Shown here piece by piece: positions 24,413-32,997 of a DNA stretch of 38,803 nt. Made by a program: the position numbers and the translations under genes. Source of the stretch: Propylenella binzhouense. Lineage in GTDB: Bacteria > Pseudomonadota > Alphaproteobacteria > Rhizobiales > Afifellaceae. The DNA is taken from the NCBI RefSeq assembly GCF_009866965.1, contig NZ_SPKJ01000033.1:1-38803 (forward strand). Direction: 5' to 3'. The notes beneath the pieces were generated by a model. That model was given only the letters and a program-made list of their open reading frames with translations. It did no database searches and had not been told where the DNA came from. Positions within the stretch are counted from its first letter, which is position 1. Every line of letters begins with the position of its first letter.

Positions 24413-25381
24413 CTATTTCGCCATCACGCCGGCTGCCTCGATGATCGGCCGCCACAGCTCGATCTGGGAAGAAAGCCGCTCCTTGTGCGCCTCCGGCGTG
24501 GCGAGCTCGGCGGCGACCGGCGCCGTCCCGAGCTCGGCGAACCGGCTCGCGACGTTCTCGTCCTTGAGCGCGGCCTGGAGCGCGGCGTTGAGCTTCTGCA
24601 CGACCGGCTCCGGCGTCCCGGCCGGTACGTAGAGGCCGTGCCAGACGCTCACCTCGAAGCCAGGCAGGCCGGCCTCGTCGGCGGTCGGCAGGTCCGGCAG
24701 CGACTTCAGCCGCTCCTTGGTCGTGACCGCGTAGGCCTTCACCTCGCCGGCCTTGATCTGGCCGGTCGTGTTGGTGGTCTGGTCGCACATGAAGTCGACC
24801 TGGCCGCCGACCAGATCGGTGAGCGCGGGGCCGGTGCCCTGGTACGGCACGGTGGTCACGTCGGCGCCGATCGCCTTCATGAGCAGCAGGCCGCAGAGAT
24901 GCGAGGCCGCGCCGATGCCGGCATTGGCGTAGGTGAGCTTGTCCTTGTTCTCCTTGACGTAGGCGACCAGCTCCTCGAGCGTCTTCGGCGGAAAGTCCTT
25001 GCGCGCGATGATGGTCATCGGGACGTCGGTCACCAGCCCGATCGTCTGCAGGTCCTTGAGCGGATCGTAGGGCAGGTTCTTGTAGAGGCTCGGCGCCGTC
25101 GACATGCCGATATGGTGCATGAGGACGGTGTAGCCGTCGGGCCGCGCGCGGGCGACCTGGCCGGCGGCGAGCGTGCCGCCGGCGCCGGCGACGTTCTGGA
25201 CCACGATCTGCTGTCCGAGCGACTTGCTCATCGGCTCCGCGACGAGGCGCGTCACGGTATCGGTCGGTCCGCCGGCCGAGAACGGCACGACGATGGTGAC
25301 GGGCTTCGTCGGGTAGTCCTGCGCCGCGGCCGCGCCCGCCATCGCGGCCAGCGCGGCGGCGGCAAGCAGAAGTCTTCTCAT
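24413..25381 (-). CDS. tctC: Tripartite tricarboxylate transporter substrate-binding protein TctC
   Basis: Periplasmic binding protein of 322 residues. The signal peptide covers residues 1-20 and ends in AGAAAA before QDYPTKPVTI. The family motif IVVPFSAGGPTDTVTRL follows, and later GIGAASHLCGLLLMKAIGA, TTVPYQGTGPALTDL and CDQTTNTTGQIKAGEVKAYAVTT are all standard Bug/TctC phrases. GGGAGGA lies nine bases before ATG 25381. It is the first gene of a three-gene TTT operon. The ligand is unknown; it is too different from the TctC at 10.0 kb to assume the same substrate. Confidence 0.9.
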   Translation of the reverse strand: MRRLLLAAAALAAMAGAAAAQDYPTKPVTIVVPFSAGGPTDTVTRLVAEPMSKSLGQQIVVQNVAGAGGTLAAGQVARARPDGYTVLMHHIGMSTAPSLYKNLPYDPLKDLQTIGLVTDVPMTIIARKDFPPKTLEELVAYVKENKDKLTYANAGIGAASHLCGLLLMKAIGADVTTVPYQGTGPALTDLVGGQVDFMCDQTTNTTGQIKAGEVKAYAVTTKERLKSLPDLPTADEAGLPGFEVSVWHGLYVPAGTPEPVVQKLNAALQAALKDENVASRFAELGTAPVAAELATPEAHKERLSSQIELWRPIIEAAGVMAK

Positions 25382-25463
25382 CGCTAAATCCTCCCGAATT
25401 CTGCGGACAAGCTTGCATCCGCTCCACTGAGCGTCAAGGCGATCCCCCCGGAGCGCAAGCGGG

Positions 25464-26087
25464 TCACGCGGCCCTCCGCCACGCGACGCTGAGGAGCCCG
25501 GCGCCGATCAGCAGCGTCCCCGCGGAGCGGTTCACCGCGCGCTGCACCGAAGGCTTCCGGATCGTGCTCCGGGCGGCCGAGGCGAGCAGCCCGTAGGCGG
25601 CCGCATTCAGCGTCGCGAGCACGAGGAACGTGGCCTCGAACACGACCATCTGCGGCAGCAGCGGCGCGGACGCCACGAGGAACTGCGGCAGGAAGGCCAC
25701 GAAGAACACGATGCTCTTCGGGTTGAGGGCGGTCACGACATAGGCATGGGCGAAGATCCGCGCCGGGCGCGCTGCAGGCGCCTCCAGCGACGCGGGATCG
25801 GCCGGCCGCGCGCGCCAGAGCCGCGCGCCGAGATAGACGAGATAGGCCGCGCCGACCCATTTCAGGAGGGTGAAGAGGCCGGCGGAGGCGGAAAGCAGTG
25901 CGCCGAGGCCGAGCATCGAGGCGGTCATGGCGGTGAAGTCGCCGAGCGCCACGCCCGCGACGGTGGCAAGCCCGGCCCGGCGCCCGTGCCCGATCGCATA
26001 GGAGACGACGAGCAGCACCGTCGGCCCCGGTATCGCCACCAGCACGGCGGAGGCGGCTGCGAAGGCGAGCCAGTGTTCGACCGACAT
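25464..26087 (-). CDS. LysE/RhtB-family exporter
   Basis: Membrane protein of 207 residues with about six hydrophobic segments. The hallmark IPGPTVLLVVSYAIGHGRRAG is near residue 20, YLVYLGARLWRA near 72 and TALNPKSIVFFVAFLPQF near 119. The family exports amino acids and related small molecules such as homoserine lactone or threonine. It sits 82 bases upstream of the tctC start on the same strand and 144 bases below the c-di-GMP gene. No regulator is adjacent, and the substrate is unknown. Confidence 0.88.
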   Translation of the reverse strand: MSVEHWLAFAAASAVLVAIPGPTVLLVVSYAIGHGRRAGLATVAGVALGDFTAMTASMLGLGALLSASAGLFTLLKWVGAAYLVYLGARLWRARPADPASLEAPAARPARIFAHAYVVTALNPKSIVFFVAFLPQFLVASAPLLPQMVVFEATFLVLATLNAAAYGLLASAARSTIRKPSVQRAVNRSAGTLLIGAGLLSVAWRRAA

Positions 26088-26186
26088 TCCGATCCCCTTG
26101 AGGAGACCGGCATCAATTCATCGACATTCCGCGCTGGCAAGCCCCGCCGGGCCGCCGCCGCCCCGGATTCGACCATTGGCTAATGT

Positions 26187-26207
26187 GCCGGCGCGCCCTG
26201 CGCCGGC
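26187..26207 (-). other. Stem-loop downstream of the GGDEF-EAL gene
   Basis: GCCGGCGC (26187-26194) and GCGCCGGC (26200-26207) form a perfect 8-bp stem with a five-base loop. It lies 25 bases after the stop of the c-di-GMP gene, in the 144-base gap before the LysE gene. It could act as a factor-dependent terminator or a 3' stabiliser. No U-tract is present on the minus strand. Confidence 0.45.
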
Positions 26208-26231
26208 GCGGCGGCTGCGCCGGGAGGAACC

Positions 26232-28427
26232 TCAGGCGGCGGAGCGCCGCCCGATGCTGCCCATCAGCTCCGCCAGTTCCTCGGGCGGGCGCGCCGGGCT
26301 GAAATAGAAGCCCTGGCCTTCCATGCAGCCTTCGCCCTGGAGATAGGCGAGGTCCTCCGCCCGCTCGATGCCCTCGGCGGTGACGGTCATCTTCAGGCTT
26401 GCGCCGAGCCCCACGATGGCGCGGACGATCGCGCGCGATTCCGAGCAACTGCCGAGATTGCGCATGAAGGAGCGATCGATCTTGATCTTCGTGAAGGGGA
26501 AGCTCCGCAGATAGCTGAGCGAGGAATAGCCCGTCCCGAAATCGTCCATCGAGATGCCGACGCCGAGCGCCCTCAGCCCGTTGAGCGTGGCGAGCACGCT
26601 CTCGGTGCGCTCGACGAGCAGCGCCTCTGTGATCTCGATCTCGAGCCGCTCCGGGGCGAGGCCGGACTGCGCGAGCGCGCTCACGACAGTCTCCAGCACC
26701 TTGCAGGTCTTGAACTGCATGGGAGAGAGATTGACGGCGACCTTCATGTCCGGCGGCCAGGCCATCGCGTCGCGGCAGGCGCGCTGCAGCACCATCCGGC
26801 CGATGTCGCCGATCAGGCCGATCTCCTCCGCGAGCGGGATGAACTGCTCCGGCGAGACCCAGCCGCGCTCGGGATGATGCCAGCGCAGCAGTGCCTCGAA
26901 TCCGACGACGCCCTCGTCGGAGAGGTTCACCAGCGGCTGGTAGTAGAGCTGCAGGTCGCCCGCCGCCAGCGCGGTGCGGAGGTCGAGCTCCAGGCTGCGC
27001 CGGGCGAGGAGGTGCTCGTCCATGCCCTGCTCGAAGAAGCGGGACCGCCCCTTGCCGTCCGCCTTGGCCTGGTAGAGCGCGACGTCGGCGCTCTTCAGGA
27101 GACGGTCGGGGTTCTCCCCGTGCTGCGGTGCGATCGCGATGCCGACGCTCGCGCCGACGACGATCCGGTGGCTCTCGATTTCGACCGGTTCGCTGACCTC
27201 CGCGACCACGCGTTCGGCGATCGCCCGGAGCTCCTCCTCGTCCGACGCCGGCAACAGCATCACGAACTCGTCGCCGCCGAGCCGGGCGACCGTCGCGGCG
27301 TCGCCCGCGCAGGCGCGCAGCCGCTCGGCGATCCCGACGAGGAGCTTGTCGCCGATCGAATGCCCCAGCGTGTCGTTGACGGCCTTGAAATTGTCGAGGT
27401 CGATGAGAAGGGTCGCAAAGCCGGTGCCGGTCGCCGCAAGCTCGGCGAGCGCCTGCTCCACGCGCTCGCGGTGGTGGACGCGGTTGGCGAGCCCGGTCAG
27501 CGCGTCGTGCCGGGCCATGTGCGCGACCCTCGCCTCGGCCTTGCGCCGCTCGGTCACGTCGATCGCGGCGAGCACGATGGTCGGGCGCCCGTCGCTCGTC
27601 AGCTCGCTCGCGAAGAGGGTGACCTCGATCGCCTTGCCGTCCGCCTTCCTGTGGCGCCAGGTGCGCTCGCTCCCCTGGGTCCGCTCGCCGAGCCGGCGGA
27701 TCAGGGCGCGGTCCTCGGGCGAGGGATCGTCGAAGATCCCGAGGATGCTCGATCCCGTCAGCCGCTCCGGCCGGTAGCCGTAATGCGCGGCGGCGCGGGC
27801 GTTCACCCCGGTGATCCGCAGCGTCTCGCGGTCGTAGAGGAACATCGGGACGGGGTTGTCCTGGAAGAGCAGCCGGAATGACGCCTCCCGCTGCTTCATC
27901 TCGGTGATGTCCACGCGGATTCCGATCGTGCCGCCGCCGCTCGTCGCGCGCTCCTCGATCATGATCCACCGGCCGTCCGCGAGCTGCTGCTCGTGCCGGC
28001 CGCCGGGCCGGTCGAAATGGGCGAGCCGCTCCGCGAGCCATTCCTCCTCGCGCCCGATCGCCTCCGGGTACTGTCCGCGCTCGACGCCGATGCGGAGCGT
28101 GTCGGCAAGCTTCACGCCGGGCGCGAAGAGATCCGCGCTGCCCTCGTAGATCTCCTCGTAGCGCCTGTTCCAGAGGATGTAGCGGCCTTCGGCATCCAGG
28201 AAGACGATCCCCTCCGGCAGCGCCTCCAGCGCATCCCGGAGCTGCCCCTCCGCCTCGCGCGCCTTCTCCTCGGCGGCTTCGGCCTGCCGCCGGGCCCTCG
28301 CAAGGGCGCTCGCCATGCCGGACCAGCGGCGGCGCCGGCCGAGCAGGTCGAACAGGCCTTTGAAACTCCGGCGGGCGGAAGCGGCCGGCTCCGCGACCGT
28401 GCTCGAAACGCGACCGTCTTCCCGCAT
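26232..28427 (-). CDS. PAS-PAS-GGDEF-EAL cyclic-di-GMP signalling protein
   Basis: Cytoplasmic signalling protein of 731 residues. A short coiled coil of Ala/Glu/Arg (about residues 38-65) precedes two PAS domains (about 65-175 and 180-298). The diguanylate cyclase domain (about 300-460) keeps an intact active site in RLGGDEFVML and the metal site LLIDLDNFKAVND. The phosphodiesterase domain (about 475-725) keeps GFEALLRW, AVNLSP, EIEITEALL, DDFGTGYSSLSYL and TAEGIE, so both activities may be real. No transmembrane segment is seen, so the input is cytosolic. ATG 28427 is chosen, with GGTGGGG upstream; the frame stays open far upstream, but that part has no domain character. The PAS ligand is unknown. 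Confidence 0.9.
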   Translation of the reverse strand: MREDGRVSSTVAEPAASARRSFKGLFDLLGRRRRWSGMASALARARRQAEAAEEKAREAEGQLRDALEALPEGIVFLDAEGRYILWNRRYEEIYEGSADLFAPGVKLADTLRIGVERGQYPEAIGREEEWLAERLAHFDRPGGRHEQQLADGRWIMIEERATSGGGTIGIRVDITEMKQREASFRLLFQDNPVPMFLYDRETLRITGVNARAAAHYGYRPERLTGSSILGIFDDPSPEDRALIRRLGERTQGSERTWRHRKADGKAIEVTLFASELTSDGRPTIVLAAIDVTERRKAEARVAHMARHDALTGLANRVHHRERVEQALAELAATGTGFATLLIDLDNFKAVNDTLGHSIGDKLLVGIAERLRACAGDAATVARLGGDEFVMLLPASDEEELRAIAERVVAEVSEPVEIESHRIVVGASVGIAIAPQHGENPDRLLKSADVALYQAKADGKGRSRFFEQGMDEHLLARRSLELDLRTALAAGDLQLYYQPLVNLSDEGVVGFEALLRWHHPERGWVSPEQFIPLAEEIGLIGDIGRMVLQRACRDAMAWPPDMKVAVNLSPMQFKTCKVLETVVSALAQSGLAPERLEIEITEALLVERTESVLATLNGLRALGVGISMDDFGTGYSSLSYLRSFPFTKIKIDRSFMRNLGSCSESRAIVRAIVGLGASLKMTVTAEGIERAEDLAYLQGEGCMEGQGFYFSPARPPEELAELMGSIGRRSAA

Positions 28428-28479
28428 GTCTGGGGCCCCACCCACCGCAACGCCGGCTAACTGGATAGGGAACCAAAGC

Positions 28480-28494
28480 TTAATCCAGAGTTGA
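28480..28494 (-). promoter_or_regulatory. Near-match CtrA-type site upstream of the GGDEF-EAL gene
   Basis: TTAA, seven bases, then TTGA (28480-28483 and 28491-28494) differs by one base from the CtrA consensus TTAA-N7-TTAA. It lies about 53 bases upstream of the c-di-GMP gene start, inside a visibly AT-richer patch (about 28455-28590) of the 266-base gap. CtrA control of cyclic-di-GMP genes is common in alphaproteobacteria. A single site with one mismatch is weak evidence. Confidence 0.25.
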
Positions 28495-28622
28495 TTGTCG
28501 GTTTCCCGAGGCCAGAAATCCCGAAGGTAGAATAACCGCAGTGGCAGGTTGCCGATAAATTGTGCGGATGCACAGGAATTCCTCAGGCGAATGCTTCTCT
28601 TCGCCGCGTGCCTGGAGTGTTC

Positions 28623-28673
28623 GCCGGCAGGTGCCGGCCTCGCCTGCGGGGCGGGCGCGGGGGGCGCCGCGCC
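28623..28673 (-). other. Two stem-loops downstream of betA
   Basis: Two hairpins lie after the betA stop. GGCGCGG (28654-28660) pairs with CCGCGCC (28667-28673), and GCCGGC (28623-28628) pairs with GCCGGC (28633-28638) over a four-base loop. Neither has a U-tract. Together they are plausible 3'-end structures for the betI-betA transcript, but such stems are frequent in GC-rich DNA. Confidence 0.35.
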
Positions 28674-28693
28674 GCGGAACTTCGGAAGGCAGC

Positions 28694-30439
28694 CTACCTG
28701 ACGGCGGCCGTGGAGGGCCGTCGCCCGGGCAGGGTTTCTGCACAGCCCGGCTCGCCGCCCCTCCGGCCGCCTCCCGGAAGGTGGAGGCGTTGCGCCGATT
28801 CCCAGTTCGGCGCGATCCACGGCTCCAGCCGCTCGGGCGGCAGCGGGGAGCGGCCGAGAATGTGGTCGGCGGCCTTCTCGCCCACCATGAGCGACGGGCC
28901 GTTGAGATTGCCGTTGGTGATCTCGGGGAAGACGGAGGAATCGACCACGCGCAGGCCCTCCACCCCGATCACCCTGCATTCGCGGTCGACAACGGCCAGC
29001 GGATCGTCCGGGCGGCCGATCCGGCAGCTGCCGCAAGGATGGTAGGCGCTCTCGGCGTTGTCGCGCACGAATGCGTCGATTTCCTCGTTCGACTGCACCG
29101 CGCCGCCGGGCGCGAGCTCGTCGCCGCAGAAGGCGGCGAGGGCGGGCTGGCGGAAGAGCTCCCTGGTGAGCCGGACCGCGCTGCGGAAGTCGCGCCGGTC
29201 GTCGGGGCTGCTCATGTAGTTGAACCGGATCTCCGGCGCGGTCTCCGGCGCCGGCCCTCCGAGCCGGATTGTGCCGCGCGACGGCGAGCGCATCGGCCCG
29301 ACATGAACCTGGAAGCCGTGCACGCTTGCCGCCGCCTTGCCGTCATAGCGGATCGCCGCGGGCAGGAAGTGCATCTGAAGGTCGGGATAGCGGATGCCCG
29401 CGCGCGAGCGGATGAAGGCGCAGGCCTCGAAATGGTTGGTCGCCCCGAGGCCGCTGCGGAAGGCGAGCCATTCGATGCCGATCCGCGCCCGCGCGAGAAG
29501 GCCCAGATGGCCGTTGAGCGTGATCGGGCGGCTGCAGTTCTGCTGGACGCAGATCTCGAGATGGTCCTGGAGATTGCCGCCGACCCCCCGCCGGTCCGCC
29601 AGCACCTCGATCCCGCGGTCGCGGAGGTGCTCGGCCGGGCCGATCCCCGACAGCATCAGGAGCTTGGGCGAGTTGATGGCGGAGGCGGCGACGATTACCT
29701 CCCGGCGGGCGCAGGCCGTTTCCGTCCTGCCGCGGCAGCGCATCGCGACCCCGGCCGCATGGCGGCCCTCGAAGAGGATCCTGTCGACATGGGCGCCTGT
29801 CACCAGGCGGAGGTTGGGCCGCGTCAGGGCCGGCCGGAGATAGGCGTTGGCGGCCGACCAGCGGCGGCCCTCCCACACCGTCATTTCCATCGGGCCGAAG
29901 CCTTCCTGGCGCGATCCGTTATAGTCGTCCGTCGCACTGTAGCCGGCTTCGATGCCGGCCTCGATGAAGGCCGCATAGAGGGGGTTGCGCCGGCTGCCGC
30001 GGGTGATGTGGAGGGGACCGTCGCGGCCGCGCCAGCCCTCCTCGCCGCCGTGGCTCGTTTCCATCCGCTTGAAATAGGGAAGGACGTCGGCATGCCCCCA
30101 GCCTTCGGCGCCGGCCTGTTCCCAGCGCTCGAAATCGAGCGCGTGCCCGCGCACGAACACCATCCCGTTCACGGATGACGAGCCGCCGATCACCTTGCCG
30201 CGCGGGCAGGCGAGCCGGCGGCCGCCGAGCTGGGGCTCCGGCTGGGTGCGGAAGCCCCAGTCGTAGCGGCGCATGTTCATGGGGATCGAAAAGGCGGCCG
30301 GCATCTGGATGATCGGCCCGGCATCGGTGCCGCCGAACTCGAGCAGCAGCACGCTGTGCCGGCCGTCCTCCGAGAGCCGGTTGGCGAGCACGCAGCCGGC
30401 CGACCCGGCGCCGACGACGATGTAGTCGGCCTCGATCAC
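28694..30439 (-). CDS. betA: Choline dehydrogenase BetA (GMC oxidoreductase)
   Basis: FAD-dependent dehydrogenase of 581 residues that oxidises choline to betaine aldehyde at the membrane. The FAD-binding GAGSAG is at residues 10-15, in [39 protein letters not shown] is a GMC signature. [19 protein letters not shown] is the second signature. The catalytic histidine in [10 protein letters not shown] and the asparagine in [19 protein letters not shown] are present. The start is GTG 30439, which overlaps the betI stop (GTGA). About 30 Gly/Arg/Pro-rich residues after WESAQR extend beyond the usual C-terminus. betI adjacency supports BetA over other GMC enzymes. No betB is present. Confidence 0.88.
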   Translation of the reverse strand: MIEADYIVVGAGSAGCVLANRLSEDGRHSVLLLEFGGTDAGPIIQMPAAFSIPMNMRRYDWGFRTQPEPQLGGRRLACPRGKVIGGSSSVNGMVFVRGHALDFERWEQAGAEGWGHADVLPYFKRMETSHGGEEGWRGRDGPLHITRGSRRNPLYAAFIEAGIEAGYSATDDYNGSRQEGFGPMEMTVWEGRRWSAANAYLRPALTRPNLRLVTGAHVDRILFEGRHAAGVAMRCRGRTETACARREVIVAASAINSPKLLMLSGIGPAEHLRDRGIEVLADRRGVGGNLQDHLEICVQQNCSRPITLNGHLGLLARARIGIEWLAFRSGLGATNHFEACAFIRSRAGIRYPDLQMHFLPAAIRYDGKAAASVHGFQVHVGPMRSPSRGTIRLGGPAPETAPEIRFNYMSSPDDRRDFRSAVRLTRELFRQPALAAFCGDELAPGGAVQSNEEIDAFVRDNAESAYHPCGSCRIGRPDDPLAVVDRECRVIGVEGLRVVDSSVFPEITNGNLNGPSLMVGEKAADHILGRSPLPPERLEPWIAPNWESAQRLHLPGGGRRGGEPGCAETLPGRRPSTAAVR

Positions 30440-31023
30440 GACCGCGCCCGTCCGAGCGCCCGGCGAACGCTGTCCTCGACGGCCGCGACCGCCTTCTCCG
30501 GGTCCGCTCCCCCGTCGGCGAGGGATTGCCGGATCCAGAGGCCGTCGATCAGGGCGGCCGTCGTCTCGGCGATCTCGATCGAGCGCTCGCGCGTCGTGAG
30601 GCTCGCCAAGGCGTGCACGAGGTTGCTCTCGAGCCGCTTCGTGTAGACGCGCAGGAGCCGTCGCGCCTCCGGGTCGGTCTGCGCCTGAACGTAGAAGGCG
30701 AGCCATGCCGAGATCACCGCCGGGCGGAACTGGCAGGCGGCGAAGTTCCCGCGGATGATGGCCGAGATGCGCTCCTCCGGGCCGGCGGCGAGTGCGAGCC
30801 GCGCCTGGATTCCGTCGCCGAGCTCGGTCAGGAGGTGGCGCATCGTGGCCAGCAGCAGCTGGTCCTTGCCGCCGAAATAGTGATGCGCGAGCGCGGGCGA
30901 CACGCCGGCCCGGCGGGCGATCTCGCCCATCGTCACCTGCGCCATGCCGTGGGCGTGGATGGCGTCGATCGCCGCCGCGATGAGCGCCTTCCGCCGCATC
31001 GGCTGGACTCCCGCTCTCGGCAT
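30436..31023 (-). CDS. betI: Choline-responsive repressor BetI (TetR family)
   Basis: TetR-family repressor of 195 residues. The family-specific N-terminus [21 protein letters not shown] is followed by the helix-turn-helix [26 protein letters not shown] (residues 30-56). The ligand-binding half contains the conserved [24 protein letters not shown] and [12 protein letters not shown] of BetI. ATG 31023 is chosen: GGAG lies six bases upstream and the resulting N-terminus matches BetI. An upstream in-frame start would run into the palindromic operator. It is the first gene of betI-betA and faces choXWV across the operator. Choline is the expected inducer. Confidence 0.9.
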   Translation of the reverse strand: MPRAGVQPMRRKALIAAAIDAIHAHGMAQVTMGEIARRAGVSPALAHHYFGGKDQLLLATMRHLLTELGDGIQARLALAAGPEERISAIIRGNFAACQFRPAVISAWLAFYVQAQTDPEARRLLRVYTKRLESNLVHALASLTTRERSIEIAETTAALIDGLWIRQSLADGGADPEKAVAAVEDSVRRALGRARS

Positions 31024-31064
31024 GAGCCGCTCCATCCGGGCAACGCGCGGAAGCCTAGCGCCTG

Positions 31065-31084
31065 TTGATTGACTGATCAATCAA
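31065..31084. promoter_or_regulatory. betI box: BetI operator (BetI box) between betI and choX
   Basis: TTGATTGACTGATCAATCAA consists of two perfect 8-base inverted arms (TTGATTGA and TCAATCAA) around CTGA. It resembles the operators reported for BetI in other proteobacteria, which also carry TTGATTG arms. It lies 42 bases upstream of betI and 73 bases upstream of choX, so one site could repress both directions until choline is present. Confidence 0.8.
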
Positions 31085-31156
31085 CGTCGCCTTGCCACGC
31101 CGGGGAAAGGGTGTTTCGATGGCGGAAACGTCCGGAACGCCGTCACGGGGGAAGCG

Positions 31157-32104
31157 ATGGCACGTCTCGTCAGCATGCTCGCCGGGGCGCTCGCCGCCGC
31201 CGTGCTCGCAACGGGATCCGCCGCCGCCGCCGAGGCGGAGAGCTGCAGGACAGTCCGCTTCTCCGACGTCGGATGGACGGACATCACGGCCACGACCGCG
31301 CTCGCCTCCGTCGTTCTGGAGGCGCTCGGCTACGAGCCGGACGTCAAGGTCCTGTCGGTCCCGGTCACCTACGCCTCGCTCAAGAACGACGACATCGACG
31401 TGTTCCTCGGCAACTGGATGCCGACGATGGAGGCGGATCTCGCGCCCTATCGCGACGACGGTTCGGTCGAGGTGCTCGGCGCCAATCTGGAAGGCGCGAA
31501 ATATACGCTCGCGGTGCCGCGCTACACCTACGCGGCCGGGCTGAAGAGCTTCCAGGACATCGCCAGGTTCAAGGACGATCTCGACGGCAGGATCTACGGC
31601 ATCGAGCCGGGCAATGACGGCAACCGGCTCATCCTCGACATGATCGAGAAGGACCAGTTCGGCCTCGGCGATTTCGAGCTGGTGGAATCCTCCGAGCAGG
31701 GCATGCTGGCGCAGGTGAAGCGCGCGGTCGCGCGCAAGCAGCCGATCGTCTTCCTGGGCTGGGCGCCCCACCCGATGAATGCCAGCATCGAGATGGACTA
31801 TCTCGCCGGGGGCGACGACGTCTTCGGCCCGGATTTCGGCGGGGCGACCGTCTTCACCAATGTGAGGAAGGGCTATCGCGACGCCTGTCCGAACGCCGCG
31901 CGGCTCATCGCGCAGCTGAAGTTCACGCTGCCCATGGAGAACGAGATCATGGGCGCGATCCTCGACGACGGCAAGGAGCCGAAGGCGGCCGCGACGGCCT
32001 GGCTCCGGGCCCATCCCGACGTGCTCTCGGGCTGGCTCGAGGGCGTCGAGACGACCGGCGGCAAGCCGGGGCTCGAGGCCGTGAAGGCGGCCCTCGGATC
32101 GTGA
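31157..32104 (+). CDS. choX: Choline ABC transporter substrate-binding protein ChoX
   Basis: Periplasmic OpuAC/ProX-type binding protein of 315 residues with a signal peptide of about 24 residues ending at AAAAEAESC. FSDVGWTDITATTALASVVLEALGY, VFLGNWMPTMEADLAPY, YGIEPGNDGNRL and VFLGWAPHPMNASIEMDYL are the conserved ChoX segments; the Trp and Tyr residues in them form the aromatic cage for the trimethylammonium group. GGGGGAAG precedes ATG 31157. It heads choXWV and faces betI-betA, which fits choline rather than proline betaine. A 6-bp hairpin follows its stop. Confidence 0.9.
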   Translation: MARLVSMLAGALAAAVLATGSAAAAEAESCRTVRFSDVGWTDITATTALASVVLEALGYEPDVKVLSVPVTYASLKNDDIDVFLGNWMPTMEADLAPYRDDGSVEVLGANLEGAKYTLAVPRYTYAAGLKSFQDIARFKDDLDGRIYGIEPGNDGNRLILDMIEKDQFGLGDFELVESSEQGMLAQVKRAVARKQPIVFLGWAPHPMNASIEMDYLAGGDDVFGPDFGGATVFTNVRKGYRDACPNAARLIAQLKFTLPMENEIMGAILDDGKEPKAAATAWLRAHPDVLSGWLEGVETTGGKPGLEAVKAALGS

Positions 32105-32123
32105 CCGCCCCGTCGCCGGGCGG
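32105..32123 (+). other. Hairpin directly after choX
   Basis: CCGCCC (32105-32110) and GGGCGG (32118-32123) form a 6-bp stem with a seven-base loop starting at the first base after the choX stop codon. The choW start follows 31 bases later. The position matches an mRNA-stabilising hairpin behind a binding-protein gene, as also seen after tctC at 24.4 kb. Confidence 0.45.
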
Positions 32124-32154
32124 GATCCCTTCGGCCGGCTGATCGTCCGGGCCC

Positions 32155-32997
32155 ATGGACTGGCTGACGCGCTACAAGATTCCGATCGGGCGCTGGGCGC
32201 AGGCGGGGGTCGACTGGCTCACGGCGCATGGCGCGGCCGTGTTCGATGCTGTCGCGGGCGCGCTCGAAGCCATGATCGGCGCGATCCTCTGGCTGCTCCA
32301 GACGCCGCATCCGCTGGTCGTCATCGCGCTCGCCGCCGGACTCGCCTTGCTGCTCCGCCGCTCGCTCGGCTTCGCCCTCTTCGTGGCCGCCGGCCTCCTC
32401 CTCATCGTCAACCAGGGCTACTGGAAGGAGACGACCGAAACGCTCGCGCTGGTGACGTCCTCCGCCATCATCTGCATGGCCGTCGGCGTGCCCGTGGGCG
32501 TCGTCGCGGCGCGCAGGCCTTGGCTGATGGCGGTGCTGCGGCCCGCGCTCGACCTCATGCAGACCATCCCGACCTTCGTCTATCTCATCCCGGCGCTCAT
32601 CCTTTTCGGGCTCGGCATGGTGCCCGGCCTGATCGCCACGGTGATCTTCGCGCTGCCCGCGCCGATCCGCCTCACCCAGCTCGGCGTGAGCTCCACCCCG
32701 CGCCATCTCGTCGAGGCGGCCGACGCCTTCGGCGCCACCTCCTGGCAGCGCCTCTGGAAGGTGGAGCTGCCTTACGCGCTGCCGCAGATCATGGCGGGCC
32801 TCACCCAGACCATCATGCTGTCGCTCTCCATGGTCGTGATCGCGGCCCTCGTCGGCGCCGACGGGCTCGGCGTGCCGACCCTGCGCGCGCTCAACCAGGT
32901 GAACATCGCGCGCGGCTTCGAGGTCGGCATCGCGATCGTCCTCATCGCGATCATCCTCGACCGCTTCTTCCGGCATTCCGGCGAGGCGGCGCGGTGA
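32155..32997 (+). CDS. choW: Choline ABC transporter permease ChoW
   Basis: Inner-membrane permease of 280 residues of the ProW/OpuAB type with about six hydrophobic segments. It opens with MDWLTRYKIPIGRW and contains VPVGVVAARRP, LMQTIPTFVYLIPALILFGLG and the EAA loop region FGATSWQRLWKVELPYALPQIMAGLTQ that contacts the ATPase. The stop overlaps the choV start by GTGA. Function in choline import follows from choX and the bet genes. Confidence 0.9.
   Translation: MDWLTRYKIPIGRWAQAGVDWLTAHGAAVFDAVAGALEAMIGAILWLLQTPHPLVVIALAAGLALLLRRSLGFALFVAAGLLLIVNQGYWKETTETLALVTSSAIICMAVGVPVGVVAARRPWLMAVLRPALDLMQTIPTFVYLIPALILFGLGMVPGLIATVIFALPAPIRLTQLGVSSTPRHLVEAADAFGATSWQRLWKVELPYALPQIMAGLTQTIMLSLSMVVIAALVGADGLGVPTLRALNQVNIARGFEVGIAIVLIAIILDRFFRHSGEAAR

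Noticed and set aside
30440-30706. Extension of BetA upstream to 30706
   Set aside because: It would add 89 residues overlapping betI in another frame, before the FAD-binding N-terminus; GTG 30439 gives the normal start.
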